NCBI RefSeq assembly: GCF_019578655.1
Contig: NC_063259.1
Coordinates: 18,938,489-19,002,488 of the forward strand
From: Ricinus communis
Lineage: Eukaryota; Streptophyta; Magnoliopsida; Malpighiales; Euphorbiaceae
Reading direction: 5' to 3'
Length of the DNA: 64,000 nt
The translations under genes were made by a program, and so were the position numbers. Shown here piece by piece: positions 10,940 through 23,217 of the stretch (the stretch's first letter is position 1; every line of letters starts with the position of its first letter). The notes under the pieces were generated by a model. It saw only the letters and a list, made by a program, of their open reading frames with translations, ran no database searches and was not told where the DNA came from.

Positions 10940-12560
10940 AATGGCCAATGAAAGAGCTAATGAACAAGACGTCGAGATTTTAAAGAAGGCTTCATCGACG
11001 ACTTGAGGGGTGTGATTCCGGAAGAGCTCCAACAACTCTTGGCTAGGATGGTTGCAAACCAAGCCCCACTTGCTACTTCTGTTGCGCCAGTTGACCCCTT
11101 TATTGCTATTGACGCGGCTGTGGTTGCCGCTGAGACCACTACCTGCCCCTACTGCCATGGCTAATGCCAATGCTAAGGACCCAGCTATAAGAGGAGTGCC
11201 CCATAATTTTTAAGACTTTAATAAGTTCATATTAGACCAAGCTAAGAGGGAAACTGCCCTTGCCACGAAGTTGTGAGTGGTTTGAGCTCCCGACTTGACA
11301 AAATGGAGGGTATATTGGAAACCAAAGGTTTTGAACCAACCTATGATTTCAAAGAGCTAGTTTTGACGGAAGAAGATAAGCTGTCTGCGAAGTTCAGAAT
11401 GCCCGAGATGAACAAGTTCAATAGGACTTATGACCCGAAGGTTCATCTGAATAACATGTAACCATCACAGGAATAACTCAGCTGAGCAGGACCTAATTTG
11501 TTAAGCTATTTGTGCTATCACTTGAAGGACTCGTTGTCAACTTTTACCATGGTTTGGAAAAACCCATCAAATCTTAATGGCATGCAATTCTTTTATCAAG
11601 CAGTATGATGGCACACAGTTCATTTGGAAGTGTCAATCATGGATCTTGAATCCACCAAGCAGAAGACAAATGAGTCCTTCTCTGATTTCCTTATCAGAAT
11701 GAGGAATAAGGCGAGACTGGTGAAGAACAAGCCCTTTGAAAAGGACCAAGTTCATATGGTGGTTTGAAATGTTCTTCTAGTATGGGTTGAAAAGTTGGAG
11801 ATGATGAACCCTAAAACCTTTATGGATCTGTACAATGATAGGCTACAAGTCAAGGAGATAGAGAATGATAAAAGAAAGACTGTAAGGACCAATGGAAGGG
11901 CAAACTACCAGGCTGGAAGGAGCAAGACCCTGGATGTAAATATTGTGCAATAACTGAGGAAGTTCTCCAACTTCAAACAACCTCGATCTAAGATCTTTGA
12001 GAGATTAGTTCAGAATGGCAAGCTCCAATCTGCCACCCTAAAGAACCAACCGAACCTTAACGCACCCGAATATAAACTCAATACCTACTATAAATTCCAC
12101 CAAGCATATGGCCACCATACTGATAACTACATCCGGCTAAAACACGAAATCCAGGAACTTATCGATGTTGGAAAGGTCACTGACCCTAGTGAAGAGGAGA
12201 TCATGAACTCTTTTCTAGACTTACCCTAAATTGAGCCAAAAGCCAAACTAGATAGCCCACAAAGAACCTTAATCGAGTAAGGGGCACCACTATCCATGGT
12301 GTTTCGATAATTAAAACGGAGCATGAAGCTTAAGCCCCAATGGCCAAAAGACAATCCTAAGCCTCACAATGGGGAATATTTTAAGTATCACTAGGCCTTC
12401 GGTCATATGATGAACCAATGCAACTGTCTCAAGTATGAGGTTGAAGACTTAATCAACTTTGGAGAATGGGAGGTTGAGCAATTTCCTTGGTATGAGTGTG
12501 AAGATCTGCTTGGGCACCCATCAGGCAAATATGACTTCAAAGTCCTATAATCGAGGCCAC
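10940..12560 (+). pseudogene. Element E gag (Tat-like), decayed
   Basis: Recognisable pieces in changing frames: RANEQDVEIL near 10945; FILDQAKRETALATKL near 11225; an open stretch 11273-11461 with SSRLDKMEGILETKG and FRMPEMNKFNRTYDPKVHL, the start of the capsid domain; then NESFSDFLIRMRNKA near 11665. From 12088 and again from 12376 come two related motifs of the form Y-x2-[FY]-H-x-[AY]-[FY]-GH followed by LK-x-E-[IV]-x2-LI, resembling Tat zinc knuckles with cysteines largely lost. Dozens of stops make it non-coding now. Confidence 0.7.
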
Positions 12561-12999
12561 CCTCGGCTGATATTTGAATTAAGGATATTGTGCCAAGTGG
12601 TTGGGGATTAGATGATGATCAAGCCACTGGTGAGCCTTGTCTTTTTAAGGTCTGGAAAGAAGTGGAAAAGAAGTCAGTCATGGCTTTCAACATTTGGTAT
12701 AACTTTAAGGATGAGTGTGAAATTCAAAATGCCAAGACCAAGGACATTTGGGCCGATAGTGATTTTGAAACTGCGCCAGCGGGTAAGGGTAAGGAATCCA
12801 GGGTATAAGAGCTGAAGTAAGAGAAGCAAGCACCTGAAGACGGGGATGCCATGTTGCTAGAACGGTGGAGGAAGGAGAGAAAGACACTCGATGTCTAAGA
12901 ACCATTGATGCATTCATCAGACCAAAGAATAGCTCTGATTTAGGCCTTATCTGGTATAAGTGTTAGCACAACTGCGCCCTTAAGGAGATTATCAAAATG

Positions 13000-13470
13000 G
13001 TAACTAACAAAACTACCAAGATGATCACCCTCTCAAATGAAGAGCTATCGCTTGGCAGAAGAGACCATAATAAGTCCCTCTACATAGTAACAGAAGTAAA
13101 AGGGAAGAGAACCCCATGATTATGGTTGATGATGGGTCAGCCATCAACAGTGTCCTTCTCACTTACTCCCTAAACTAGGGATGACAACGAAGGACCTAAA
13201 ACCATCAAACATGGTCATAAGGGTCTATGATGAGACCAATATAGATATGGAAGGAACATTCTCAACACTAGTGAAGACGGGTCCTATTGAATCCTGGGTG
13301 GAGTTCACCATGTTGGACATCCCAATAACTTTTTCACTATTATTGGGAAGACCATGGTTCCATGCCTTAGGAGGAGTCCCTTCCATAATACATCAAATGG
13401 TAAATTTCCTTCATGAAGGCGAGATCGTCACCATCAACGCTGAAGGTTGTAAGGTTGTTTGAGCAATCCA
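13000..13470 (+). pseudogene. Element E aspartic protease
   Basis: Frame pieces include MITLSNEEL (about 13020), an active-site-like MVDDGSAINSV (about 13116-13150) and, in an open frame 13181-13462, LKPSNMVIRVYDET, VEFTMLDIPITFSLLLGRPW and GEIVTINAEG. The DDGSA word replaces the usual D-[ST]-G-[AS], and the LLGRPW word is the typical second-half motif. This enzyme would cut Gag-Pol. A stop at 13171-13173 separates the halves. Confidence 0.75.
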
Positions 13471-14159
13471 AGAAGCCGTCAAAGCGGTGGATGCCCCTAC
13501 TGGATTCAAAGCAGCAATTCTCTATAAGGACTATATGGATCCTAAAGTAGCCAGTATGTTCAATAGAATGAAATTCATGCCTGGAATGGGCTGGGGAAGA
13601 GCAGCGCTTCTAAACTTTAAAGGTCAGAAGACTCGGCAAGGTTTGGGATATTCTGAAGAGAAAGATGAGAGCAAACTAAAGGGCAAGACTCTAAAAGATG
13701 TGTTCGTCTAGGAGCACAAGCCCTACTTTGGGGAGCTTGAACTTGTTAGTATAACTGAGATTGAGGTACCAAGGTTTGAGATTTTCAAGAACCTAATTAT
13801 CGATAAGATGGTCGAGCTGAGTATCAAAGAATTCCGAGAGAATGTCACCACCAAGATAGAGAAACTGAAGTTAGAAGAGTTCATTGCTCAATCGAATAAG
13901 ACAAGCCAAGAACTAGTTGCTTTTATAGAAAATAATATCATTGATGTCTTTTATGATTATGATGCAATAACATCCGACATTTATGAGGCTGATGCTTCTT
14001 TTCTCTTTAAGATTAATGATACAAATAATCTTGCTTACTTGTGTGATGTTTTTCCTGATGGTAGTGTGCCTTTTAGTAATCATGACATGCACATGTTTGA
14101 CATTAATTTTATACAAATTGATTAATTTAATTTAGGTACAGATTCAAATCCATGAAACA
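13471..14159 (+). pseudogene. Element E protease-RT linker with glycine-rich G-patch-like segment
   Basis: Open stretches at 13487-13711 and 13808-14125 encode a GFKAAILYKDYMDPKVASMF segment, a glycine-rich MGWGRAALLNFKGQKTR / GLGYSEE segment resembling the G-patch-like region seen between protease and RT in Tat-type polyproteins, then an acidic region with IIDKMVELS and NNIIDVFYDYDAI. The homologous - strand segment lies at 54581-55310 in element F with few gaps. Only one stop separates the pieces, so this is among the best-preserved parts of E. Confidence 0.7.
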
Positions 14160-14830
14160 TTCTGATAGCTGATGATATAACTCCTAAAGAGAGTAGAGAA
14201 TTTGAGAAAATAACAGAAAAAAGAAAAATGATATTTGCTTGGTCTTATGACGACATGCTAGGTCTAGATAGGAAAATAGCAAAGCACCATATCCCAACTC
14301 ATTCGCATATCAAGCCATTCAAGGAGAAGATGAGAAGACTAAGGCCGGAATGGGCAAAAAAATACAAGAAGAAGTAACCAAGCAGGTTAAGGCTAATTTT
14401 CTCGATATGGTCGATTACCTTGAGTGGTTAGCGAACATTGTTCTAGTCCCGAAGAAGAATGGTAAAGTCCGAATATGCATAGATTACCAGGACTTGAACA
14501 AGGCATGCCCAAAGGATGAGTTTGTTCTTCCCTACATATATGTAATAGTCAACAATGCCACTTCGAATGCAATGTACTCCTTTATAGATGGGTTCTCCGA
14601 ATACAATCAGATCATTGATGGCAGTAGTTGACAAGCTGAAGACATCGTTTATCAACAAGTGGGGAACAAACTGTTATAAGGTTATGCCTTTTAGACTAAA
14701 GAGCAGCCACTATCTTGTTTCACGACATGATGCACAAGGAGGTGGAGGTGTACGTTGATGACATGATGGTAAAGTATGAAATTAGGGGAGGGCACTTTCA
14801 GACTCTTGATAAGTTTTTAGGACGAGTGGA
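14160..14830 (+). pseudogene. Element E reverse transcriptase, N-terminal and palm part
   Basis: Motifs in order: ITPKESREFEKI, FAWSYDDMLGLD, IAKHHIPTH, KANFLDMVDYLEWLANIV, VPKKNGKVRICIDYQDLNKACPKDE as successive words, SFIDGFSEYNQI, and in another frame the catalytic YVDDMMVKY at 14751-14777. About 0.6 kb that should follow (RT thumb, start of RNase H) is missing and replaced by an A-type LTR remnant. At least three frame changes. RT would copy element RNA into DNA. Confidence 0.8.
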
Positions 14831-16208
14831 ATCACTTGTGTTTTGGTTCCTTTCACGTTTCAGGTGATCATCGATGCACATTATGAGTAGTCGAGGGAGA
14901 TACGTGCAAATACGGACTAGAATCCATCAAAATTAAGCAAGGGCTACCATTTCAAGCTTGAGCACGAGCTGGACTCTGACCGTGCTGAACCCTCAACATT
15001 TCACCCTCAAAAGTGTAATTTTAGCACAGTTTCCAAGGCCACCACATGGCCCGTGGTAGCTCAGCGAGCACACGGTCGGGAAGAAGACCTAATTTTCAGG
15101 ACTTGGAGGTCCAGCACGGCCTAGATTCCGCCAGTACTGACCAACATGGGCTTGACCACGACCGTGCTGGGACAATTATATAGGCAAAATCGAATTATTT
15201 TGCTAGGGTTTGATTTTTTGACTTGATTTTTTCCATACATGCATGAGCCACCTTTTTCCAGACTTCGATATTCGACTTTGGGAGACTATTTTGCCTATTG
15301 AAGGACGAATTCCATTGGTTTAAGCATCACATTAAAGATCAAGAGTGGATTTGGAGGCATTCAAGAGGCTCTTTGAGGTTCATCATTCAGAATTGGGGAT
15401 TTAGGGCTGTTCATCTAACTTGAAGAAGAAGGGTGTACATGTTTTCAATTTGTTGTTATGTATTTGTTCCTTACTTTGTGTTACTTATTAGCATGAGTAG
15501 CTAGAACTATTGAACCCATTGGGGTTTCTATGTTGTTGGATTGCATTTAATGTTTATGAGACTTTGATTATCAATGCTTATTTTCTTCTTGGTTTCATTA
15601 TTAATAAGAAATCACATTATTCATATGACATTGTGAATTGTGATGTTTAGATTGCTTTATGTAATTTAGAAGTTTATTTAGTAATTAGAAATTTGAATAG
15701 CAAGAATTGGTTAATGATCACTTAGAGATAAGGGTAATTGACTAGCTAGATTAAGAATTAACAACTCTTAATAGTAGTGGATTTAATCTTAAGACTAACC
15801 TAAAATCAATTGTTAGGAAGAGATTCCATCATTTAAGTTCTTAGGTTTAGGGATTTAATGTTCTCGAGAGGGAAATCAAATTCAATTTAGAATATGCTCA
15901 CGGGTAATCACAATTGGTAATCAATATAATCTCTACCTTCAATGAAATCCAGCTAACTTAGGTCCTCTTGGGTTTGCTTTTTCCTTGATTGTTTTACGAA
16001 ATCTTTTCAGACTATTTGACATTTAGTTGATCACTTAGCTCGCATCTAGTCATAGAATAGTAACTTCATCGATTTTTTTAAGGTTAGATAACATAAGACG
16101 TTACAGTAGTTCTAGGATCATCCTTTCCCGAGAATACGACCTTGATACTCGTCATTAGTGCTAGTCTACATCGATAGGTTCACTGCCTTAGATTGTAGCT
16201 GCATAACA
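14829..16208 (+). mobile_element. A-type LTR remnant lacking both ends, inside E pol
   Basis: Closely related to the LTRs of element A from about base 76 of the LTR to about 20 bases before its end; both termini and any TSD are gone. GC-rich inverted motifs at about 14950-15170, a TATA-like TTATATAGG near 15176, and the conserved 3' portion near 15690-16205 are present. It is more diverged than the two A LTRs are from each other. The loss of flanking pol suggests deletion after insertion. Confidence 0.8.
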
Positions 16209-16930
16209 GAGCATGCAGTCTATTATCTCAAGAAGAAGTTGCTTCCTTATGATTTGAAGTATAACCTCATGGGATTTGCCCAGCCATGATATGGGCTATT
16301 AGGAAGTTGTGGCACTACTTTCAGTCTGATAAAGTGCAGGAAATTTGAAGAATAGATCCGTTGAAGTACTTATTTGAAGCTCCATCACTTACAACGAAGC
16401 TAGCTAGATGGTTAGTGCTCCTAATAGAATTCAACATTGAGTACATTACAAAGAAGGTAGTTAAAGGTAGGGTTGTTGCTGAGTTTCTAGCTCAAACTGC
16501 GATCAAAGGAGATGACCTTTAGGATCTAGAATTTCTTGATGAGATTCTAGGGGTAATCGAGATCCAAGAATGGAAGATGTACTTTGACGGAGCCGTGAAT
16601 GCAAGAGAGGCAGGCCTAGGGGTAGTTTTGATCACACTAGAAGGGGAAGTTAAGCATTTAATGGTCTATAGGGACTTCATGCTGGTAATCCAATGAGCCC
16701 TCGAAGAATGGGAAGTAAAAGAAGAGAGGTTGTAGTCATACATCAACTATCTCAGAACTTTAGTGTGCAACTTTTCCAAGTGTTCCTTTGTACACTTACC
16801 TTGAGATGACAATCAGATGGTGGATGCACTAGATACTCTGTCCTCTATATGGGTCAATCCCTCACGACTTTCAATAAAGCCTTCGGTGATTGTGAAATCA
16901 GGTGCACCTTATTATTAAAGAGATCAAATA
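16209..16930 (+). pseudogene. Element E RT connection and RNase H region
   Basis: Words such as EHAVYYLKKKLLPYDLKY, LFEAP, KLARWLVLL-type, EYITKKVVKGR-type and DFLAQT-type sequence, then MYFDGAVNARGAGLGVVLI (about 16578), match the RT connection and the plant-type RNase H domain of Tat elements, the D-G pair being the first metal-binding aspartate. Later RNase H motifs are eroded; VDALDTLSS survives near 16820. Many stops. Confidence 0.7.
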
Positions 16931-17920
16931 ATGCAAGTACAGATTGGACCAAAAGAAAAGCCATGGTTTTACGATTTGAAGAGGTTTATAGGGCCTCATA
17001 TGAATGACATAATATTAACCAGGAAGATCATGTGGCAAAGTTATTACTGGTTAATAATAGAAAAGCAGTGCATAGTGCTGGTGAGGAAATGTCTTGAATG
17101 CCAACTATATAGTGACCTGAGTCATGTACCTCCAACTGAGCTGCACAACTTAACATCTCCTTGGCCTTCTGCAGCTTGGGGGATCAACATCATCAGAGAA
17201 ATAAAACCTCCTTCAAATGGTCATAGGTTCATAGTCGTAGCAATTGACTACTTCTTAAAATGGGTCGAAGCCGAGTTATTCACCACCGTGGGGGCAAGGC
17301 AGATGGCCATATTTATAGGAAGGAACTTGATATGCAAATATAGAGTCCTACATCATGTTGTGACAGATAATGGGTGCGACAACAGACCTACTAGGGAGTA
17401 CAAGATCGAGCATCACAGGTCTTCTCCATATAGACCTCAAGGGAATGGAGCGGTAGAAGCAATCAACAAGAATCTGAAGAAAATACTTTCGAAGATGGTG
17501 TAGAATCACAAGCACGGGTCTTTTCGATTACCCTTTACACTTTAGGGATATCGGAAAACTGAACGAACATCGACTAGGCAAACGCCATACTCTATGGCTT
17601 ATGTGACTGAAGCAATTTTGCCAGTTGACTTAGAGTTGAAGTCTTTAAGAGTTGTATTGGAGGCTGAAATACTAGAATACTAGTGGATTGAGCAAAGATA
17701 CCAGCTATTGGCTTTAGTTAATGAGAAAATATTGAGAGCCCTATACCATATGCAGTTGTATCAGAAAAGAATAGCTAAGGCATTCAACAAGAAAGTAAAG
17801 CCAGGAAAGTTCAGACATGGTGATCTAGTATTGAAGCATACAAGATCTACTACATTCGACCCAAGAGGCAAGTTCTGGCCGAATCCTAGAAGGCTTGTAC
17901 TTAGCAAAGATCCTACCTAA
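16931..17920 (+). pseudogene. Element E integrase
   Basis: The open part 16931-17503 (190 codons) carries the end of the zinc-binding domain (CLECQLYSD) and the catalytic core: first Asp in FIVVAIDYFLKWVEAE, second in VVTDNGCDN, Glu in PQGNGAVEAINKNL. Sequence between the second Asp and the Glu is shortened (FxxFC-type residues missing, about 20 residues), a likely deletion. After a stop, MAYVTEAILPVDLEL and the C-terminal KVKPGKFRHGDLVLK (to 17920) follow. Integrase would insert the cDNA. Not functional. Confidence 0.82.
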
Positions 17921-18428
17921 GGTTGCTGCTAAGATCTCAGCTCTAGAGGGGAACGAGTTCATTGAGCCAATCAACATATATCTTCTTAGGAAGTACCATG
18001 TATAATAAAAAAAGAATAATAGAAAGAATGGCATGCTGCTCCGAAAACCTAAATAGGTTGGTCAATCAAAAGTCAGGGCAAAAGAGAGAAAATAATTAGC
18101 TAGAAAATCTGAAAAGATTGGCTGATGACAGAAGCTATATCGTGAGAATCAAAATGTACTCATTTGGGCTTTTAATAAATAAATAAAATTGTTTAGAATT
18201 GTTATCAAACATACGTATGTTTGTTTACCATTTTACGTACTAACTGAAAGGAAAAATAAAGCTAAAAAGCTATAAGCAAAATCAATGAGATCTATAAAGA
18301 AGCATATTTTTCTATCTTCTCATCCTCTTTGCACTGCATCTGCATCCTTAGATAAAGCAGTTAGTTCTCGAGTCCTCTTGAATCGGGCAAAGTCGGGGAA
18401 AGTATAAATCTGAAGCTGAACCCAAGCC
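17921..18428. other. Non-coding spacer after E pol
   Basis: AT-rich sequence between integrase and the antisense cargo ORFs. A purine-rich run (about 18004-18030) and an AATAAATAAATAAA run (about 18174-18186) are the only notable features; the latter could be a polyadenylation signal for the sense transcript. Confidence 0.4.
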
Positions 18429-19020
18429 TTGAAATTGTCATCGATGATTAAATCACCCTCGGAGTCGAGGTTTCACTTTATATCTCGACGGGGCCATAAC
18501 CTCTCGATTTTATCCAAAAAATCCCATATGAGTTGGAAGACTTTAAGTTCAAGTGAAAGTCCTAAGGTCCATTACTTTTGCCTGTACTTATGGCAAAGTC
18601 TTGAAGCAGCATAGAAGGTCGATGCTCATAGTCCGGATAAGGGTATACAATCACCATACGCGGAGAGCATGCCATGCCTGATTCTCCACTAGGGGTAAGT
18701 CCAGCGAATAAGCGTGTTCGAAAAGCCTAGTAATGTACTCATTAATAAAATGGGGAAGTGCCTCAGTTTGGGTATATCAAATAAATCCACTAGCTTGCCA
18801 AGAAGGGGCTCATCGAGTTTTGGCAGGACAATGGGATGTGTAAAATCCATGGGAACACCAAGAATAGCAGAAAATTCTTCAATCATAGGGCATAGCTCTT
18901 ATCGATTGAATCTAAAGACATGGTCCCTTAGGAACCAAAAGTTGATAGTAGAGTGGAGGAACCTATAATCAAGCTTGGTACGTTGCATAGCCTTGAAAGA
19001 TAAAAGATGGAATTTCCCAA
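18429..19020 (-). pseudogene. Antisense DUF7745-like ORF fragment in element E
   Basis: On the - strand from 19020 downward: a stretch with STINFWFLRDHVFRFNR, then after one stop LCPMIEEFSAILGVPM, DFTHPIVLPKLDEP and LLGKLVDLFDIP, ending near 18689. The pattern of a hydrophobic head followed by CP-x-[IL]-EEF-x-x-[IL]-LG-[VI]-P resembles plant DUF7745 / plant-mobile-domain-related proteins found in transposable elements. It runs opposite to gag-pol and lies between integrase and the 3' LTR. Function of such cargo is unknown. Family assignment is from memory and moderate. Confidence 0.5.
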
Positions 19021-20740
19021 GTTTGATTCAATCCTCATCAATTAGGGTTTTAAAAAGAGTTTGTAGGCTTTTGGCACTTTTTTTATACATATTTTTTTAC
19101 TTTTAAAATATGAAATAGTGTGTGAGAAAGTAAGAAAGGCTCATGGTTTATACAGGCCTTAAATCAGTGTTCGTATCAGACTCTACAACCGCAGAGCCGA
19201 TCGGTTGTATGGACTCTCGATGCAATTTTTTGACCTGTTTTGGCAGTTTTTTTGGGGGCTCACTTGAGTTTTAGTGTACACAGGATGTCAAAATCAAATT
19301 TTATACCTTCAAAAGTAAAAAATCTACAAAAAGTTTTAAGTTCTACAAGCAAAAAGAAGATAGTACAAAGAAATATCAAAAGCCGGATTCTCTCCCGAAC
19401 CCCCATCTCGTCATCCAAGTCAGTATCCATCCCTTGGGTCTACAGGGCTGATAGTTGAAGAGTTAATGTATCGATCCGACATTGCTGAGCGTCAATCTAA
19501 CAATGCTGGTAATCCAATTGCCCCTGCAAGTCCTTAAGTCTCTTTGATGAATACCAAAGGGAGATTAGTTAGCACATTTCATACATGCATACATATTCCA
19601 TAAGTTATTTTCTTACCCGCCAGTTCTCACCGAGGACGAAGAACTGCCTCCTCGCAGCACCGACCAGTCAATGTACATGCTCGAACTGATCCCTTTGAAC
19701 TTATATTTACATGTATATGTCACTAACCTTTCAAGAGAACAAAGAGGTGGAAACACAGAAGAGAAGAGTAGCTTACATGAGTGCAAGTACTCGGAGTGAG
19801 CTCCAAAGGGAAACACTACTCCATGGCAAGTTGGTGCTCCATTACACTGTTTGGGCTCTAGTATGAAACTATTGGATCAAGAGGGAACAAAATGCTCCCT
19901 AGAACCACATCAAACATGGCTGTAGGAGGTGCCTCAAAGGCTACCCCGGTAGAAGAGCCTGCAATATGGGAAGGCTTAGAGCATCGAAGGACTGTCCTTC
20001 AGTGGGCTAACGAGTAGTAAGAGCCTGGTGGATGAGTTTTAAATAAATGATTAAGAAAGCAGCACACAACAAAAAGGGAATTCTAAGTGAATTTGAGAAA
20101 ATACATGAGCTACAACGTCATCGTTGAAAGGCATACTAACAGTTGAAGGATGAACGAGGTATAGTCCGTTCATAAGGATCGGATGGTGAGGTCTTCAGGC
20201 TCATTATACCCCATCAAGCACTCTGTTAACTCCTCCCCATAAAGATTTGATGTCTTAAACATGGAAGAAAGAGGGGATAATAGGACTCAGCGCTTGTTGG
20301 GGCCTCGCTTGCTACCGTAGATCCTCTCTCCTAAGTACCAAGTCTGATACGTAGGTCCGATCAACAGGATCCTCCTTTGCTCGAGGTCAGCTACATAAAG
20401 CATATAGGGCTCCCATTAGCTGCGCTTTCCCAACCAATCACCTCAAATCTACAGACCAGGAAAGGTAAGTAATAATATAGATAAAGCATGAATATAACTA
20501 ATGAATTGTGTTTACCCTATCCTAGGTAAGCTATTGATCCACATGTAGTGCACATGAACCTGAGACCACTCTAGAGTAACGGTCTTGCTCGAGCCTCAGT
20601 GACTCAAGCGAGGAAAAGCCCATAAGGTGTAGATGGGTTGTGAGCTCACTAGAAGGCCGATCTCTAAGGCCCAAAGTTGCAGAGAAAAAAGTTAGCATTC
20701 ACTGTATCTATAAAAGAAACTAAGGAAAAAGAAGTCAGTG
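19021..20740 (-). other. Interval between antisense cargo ORFs
   Basis: No continuous frame. A GAGCCGATCGG motif like those in the Tat LTRs occurs at about 19195. A serine-rich - strand frame of 67 codons (19613-19816) is not recognised. The interval may hold introns and decayed exons of one antisense transcription unit, but splice sites cannot be assigned. Confidence 0.35.
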
Positions 20741-21419
20741 CCCAACTTATGTGAATCGCGTGCTAAAAACTGCAGATCCTCTTATTCCTCGAACATTAAC
20801 ATTCATTTAATAGTACAAATATGTAAGAGCTGCAGATCCACTTGTAAGAAGAGACCTAGTCCAAGTCCAACAGTGGTGCTAGATAGTGGAAGTTGAATGA
20901 GTTCCTCGAGTCACTGAATATTATTGTACTGAAGAGGTACATTAAGATGGCTCGAGCCATCTACTAAACCTCCCAAGGTGTTCCGAGGAATAAAGCCTCG
21001 ATAGTGGGGAAGGATGCCCTAATAAGCGATGCATCATGAGTTCTTTAACATTAGCAAGAATCCAAGCAAGTTAGTCATGAAGCTCTCCTGGATGTCAGGA
21101 ACGCTGATGGTGGATCGCATCTTCAAATGGCACAGACGTGCCAAAGAAGTTGATGCTAGTGATAGTAGAAAAAGAGAGATGAGAGAGAGTAAGCTCACTA
21201 ACCGAAATTGTGGAAGGTATAAGTCATGTCCATCCACCTCGAGCAGGTAAAAGTATGATCGACCCTCCCGATGATTAATGGAAGTGTGGCCACAAACCGA
21301 TGGAAGCTAGTGTCTTTGATCTTGGCTTGAACTGAGCTAGGAAGCTCGTCGAACCACTCACGAGCACTATAAAAATTTTTGGCGAAGCGGATTGACACAA
21401 TGTCACCTTGGAAGGTCAA
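20741..21419 (-). pseudogene. Antisense plant-mobile-domain-like ORF in element E
   Basis: On the - strand, 21419-21198 encodes IVSIRFAKNFYSAREWFDEL, PSSVQAKIKDTSFHRFVATL and WMDMTYTFHNFG, the pattern of the N-terminal half of plant mobile domain (PMD, aminotransferase-like) proteins. After a possible intron come PDIQESFMTNLLGFL, then ARAILMYLFSTIIFSD, NFHYLAPLLDLD and, after a one-base deletion, SAALTYLYY. The latter match the + strand segment 63085-63461 in element T3 almost without gaps. PMD proteins occur as host genes (MAIN/MAIL family) and as passengers of transposons. In-frame stops show decay. Confidence 0.65.
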
Positions 21420-21805
21420 GTATGTTGGTATTTAAACATCATCTGCATACAAAAAGACCCTAAAGAGGTAAGTTTATGCCTATTCGTGCTTATTTTTTAC
21501 AAAAGGCCCCAAAAAACCTTCGTTCGGCCTGTGCACGACCGATTTGCACAATGCGGAGCCGATCGACTATACGGACACTCGATGGGCTGTGTGTACAACT
21601 GATCGGCTCTATAGGTTAGGGCACCAAATATTTTGTTGATTTTTTGCAATTTTTCACACATTTTGGATAAATAATGCATAGATCAAGTCTCTAAGTTGCA
21701 GAAGATAAAGTTTGAGCTAAAAAATTACCTTTCCAATGACTAAAAATGTGCATTGGCTGTTCGATTTTGCTAGAAGAGGAATCTCCTCTCCCTTCATAAG
21801 CTCAA
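21420..21805 (+). other. Element E 3' untranslated region, first part
   Basis: No gene. A 9-bp perfect inverted repeat GAGCCGATC (21556-21564) / GATCGGCTC (21601-21609) matches the motif type clustered in the Tat LTRs. It continues after the C solo LTR at 23213. Confidence 0.5.
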
Positions 21806-23217
21806 TGATATTTGCTAATTGTGTTAGCTACAATCTAAGGCAGTGTACCTATCGATGTCGTCTAGCACTAATGGCGAGTATCAAGGTCGTATTCCTCGGG
21901 AAAGTGAAAGCCCAGAGTTACTCCTTTGTTCTTTGTCATATTACACCAAAAATGAGTGATGAATAATTTCTAAACTAACTAATAGCTACAAGCTAAGGTC
22001 TAAGGGAGATGCAGGAGTAATTGATAACTAAAATAACCAAGACAAGAAAGCAGACCCAAAGGGAACCTAAACTAGTTGGCAATCAAACAAATGATAAAGG
22101 ATTGGTGAGTCTAATTATGCTATCCATGGACGAATTCTTAACTGAATTTGGTTTCTCTCTCTTGATAACCGAATTCCTAAACCTAATAACCTAAAGTTAG
22201 AATCTCTTTCTAACGATTGATTCTTAAATTAGCATTAAGCTCTAATCCGCCTCTATTAAGCTTTGTTAATTCTTAATCCAGCTTGTTAATTATCCTTATC
22301 TCTAAGCGATTATTAACCAGTTCTTGCTATTCAAAATTCCAATTGCCAAATGGACTTTTCAATCACACAAAAAGCAATCTAAACACACAATTCACAACGT
22401 CTCATGAATAATGCATTATCTTATTAATACTGAAAGCAAAAAGAATACAAAACTAACCCAAACAATCCAACAATATAATACTAAGCCAACATAGTAAGGA
22501 AATCCCAATGGATTTAATCAATCTAGCTAATCATGTTCATTATCAAAATTCACAAGAATTCAATTACAACAATGAGTAGAGGTAGAGAAACCCGATTACA
22601 CCCTTGGATGAGAGCAACAGCCCCAATTCCTCTTGTTCGAATTGAATCGATTCTTATTCCTCTTGCTCGATTTGAAAACCAATTAATGAATCTCGCCCAA
22701 TCTTCAATCTTTGAAGGGAATCCAATTGGAACCTTGATCCAAGTCTCTTCTTTCCTTGGTTTCAGCTTAGAAAACCCCTAGAGAGAGAAAAATTAGGATT
22801 GGGCACGTTCTCCCCCGCTCTCCTTTTTTCTTTCCTCTCCTCTTTCTTTTAATTAATTCCCCCTGTTGCCGCCAACACGTCCATGTGGATGCCCGTGTTC
22901 CCAACACGGGCTGGTGTCTATGCCTTTGTTACTCTCTGTGGTCGTGCTCCCTAAGAACTTCCTTTTCTTTGATGTTTGATATACCCAACACGGCTGTGTT
23001 GGTTCCCGTGTTAGGAACACGTCTAGTGTTGAAACCAACACGGCCATGTTCAGCTTCCTGGTGCGCATACTTAGCTTCTTTCGGCAGCTTTGACGTCAAC
23101 CTAAGGCACACAAACAGATGCATAGGGTGAGTGTTGGGACCAATTCACATCCAAATATCCATAAAATCAATCTTAAAAACCCCATTTAGATGTGTGTATT
23201 TTACGCACCTCACTCAA
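21801..23217 (-). mobile_element. Solo LTR of family C, - strand, TSD CTCAA
   Basis: The LTR 21806-23212 (1407 bp) is flanked by CTCAA at 21801-21805 and 23213-23217. It aligns along its length with the C LTRs at 40255 and 44704. The GC-rich block of ACACGG / CCGTGT motifs lies at about 22870-23050. Its start reads TGAGGTGCGT on the - strand. Confidence 0.93.

Noticed and set aside
22533..22781. 82-codon + strand frame inside a C LTR, and similar frames at 32084, 34596 and 59642
   Set aside because: They fall in LTR sequence, differ between copies, and lack conserved start and stop positions.
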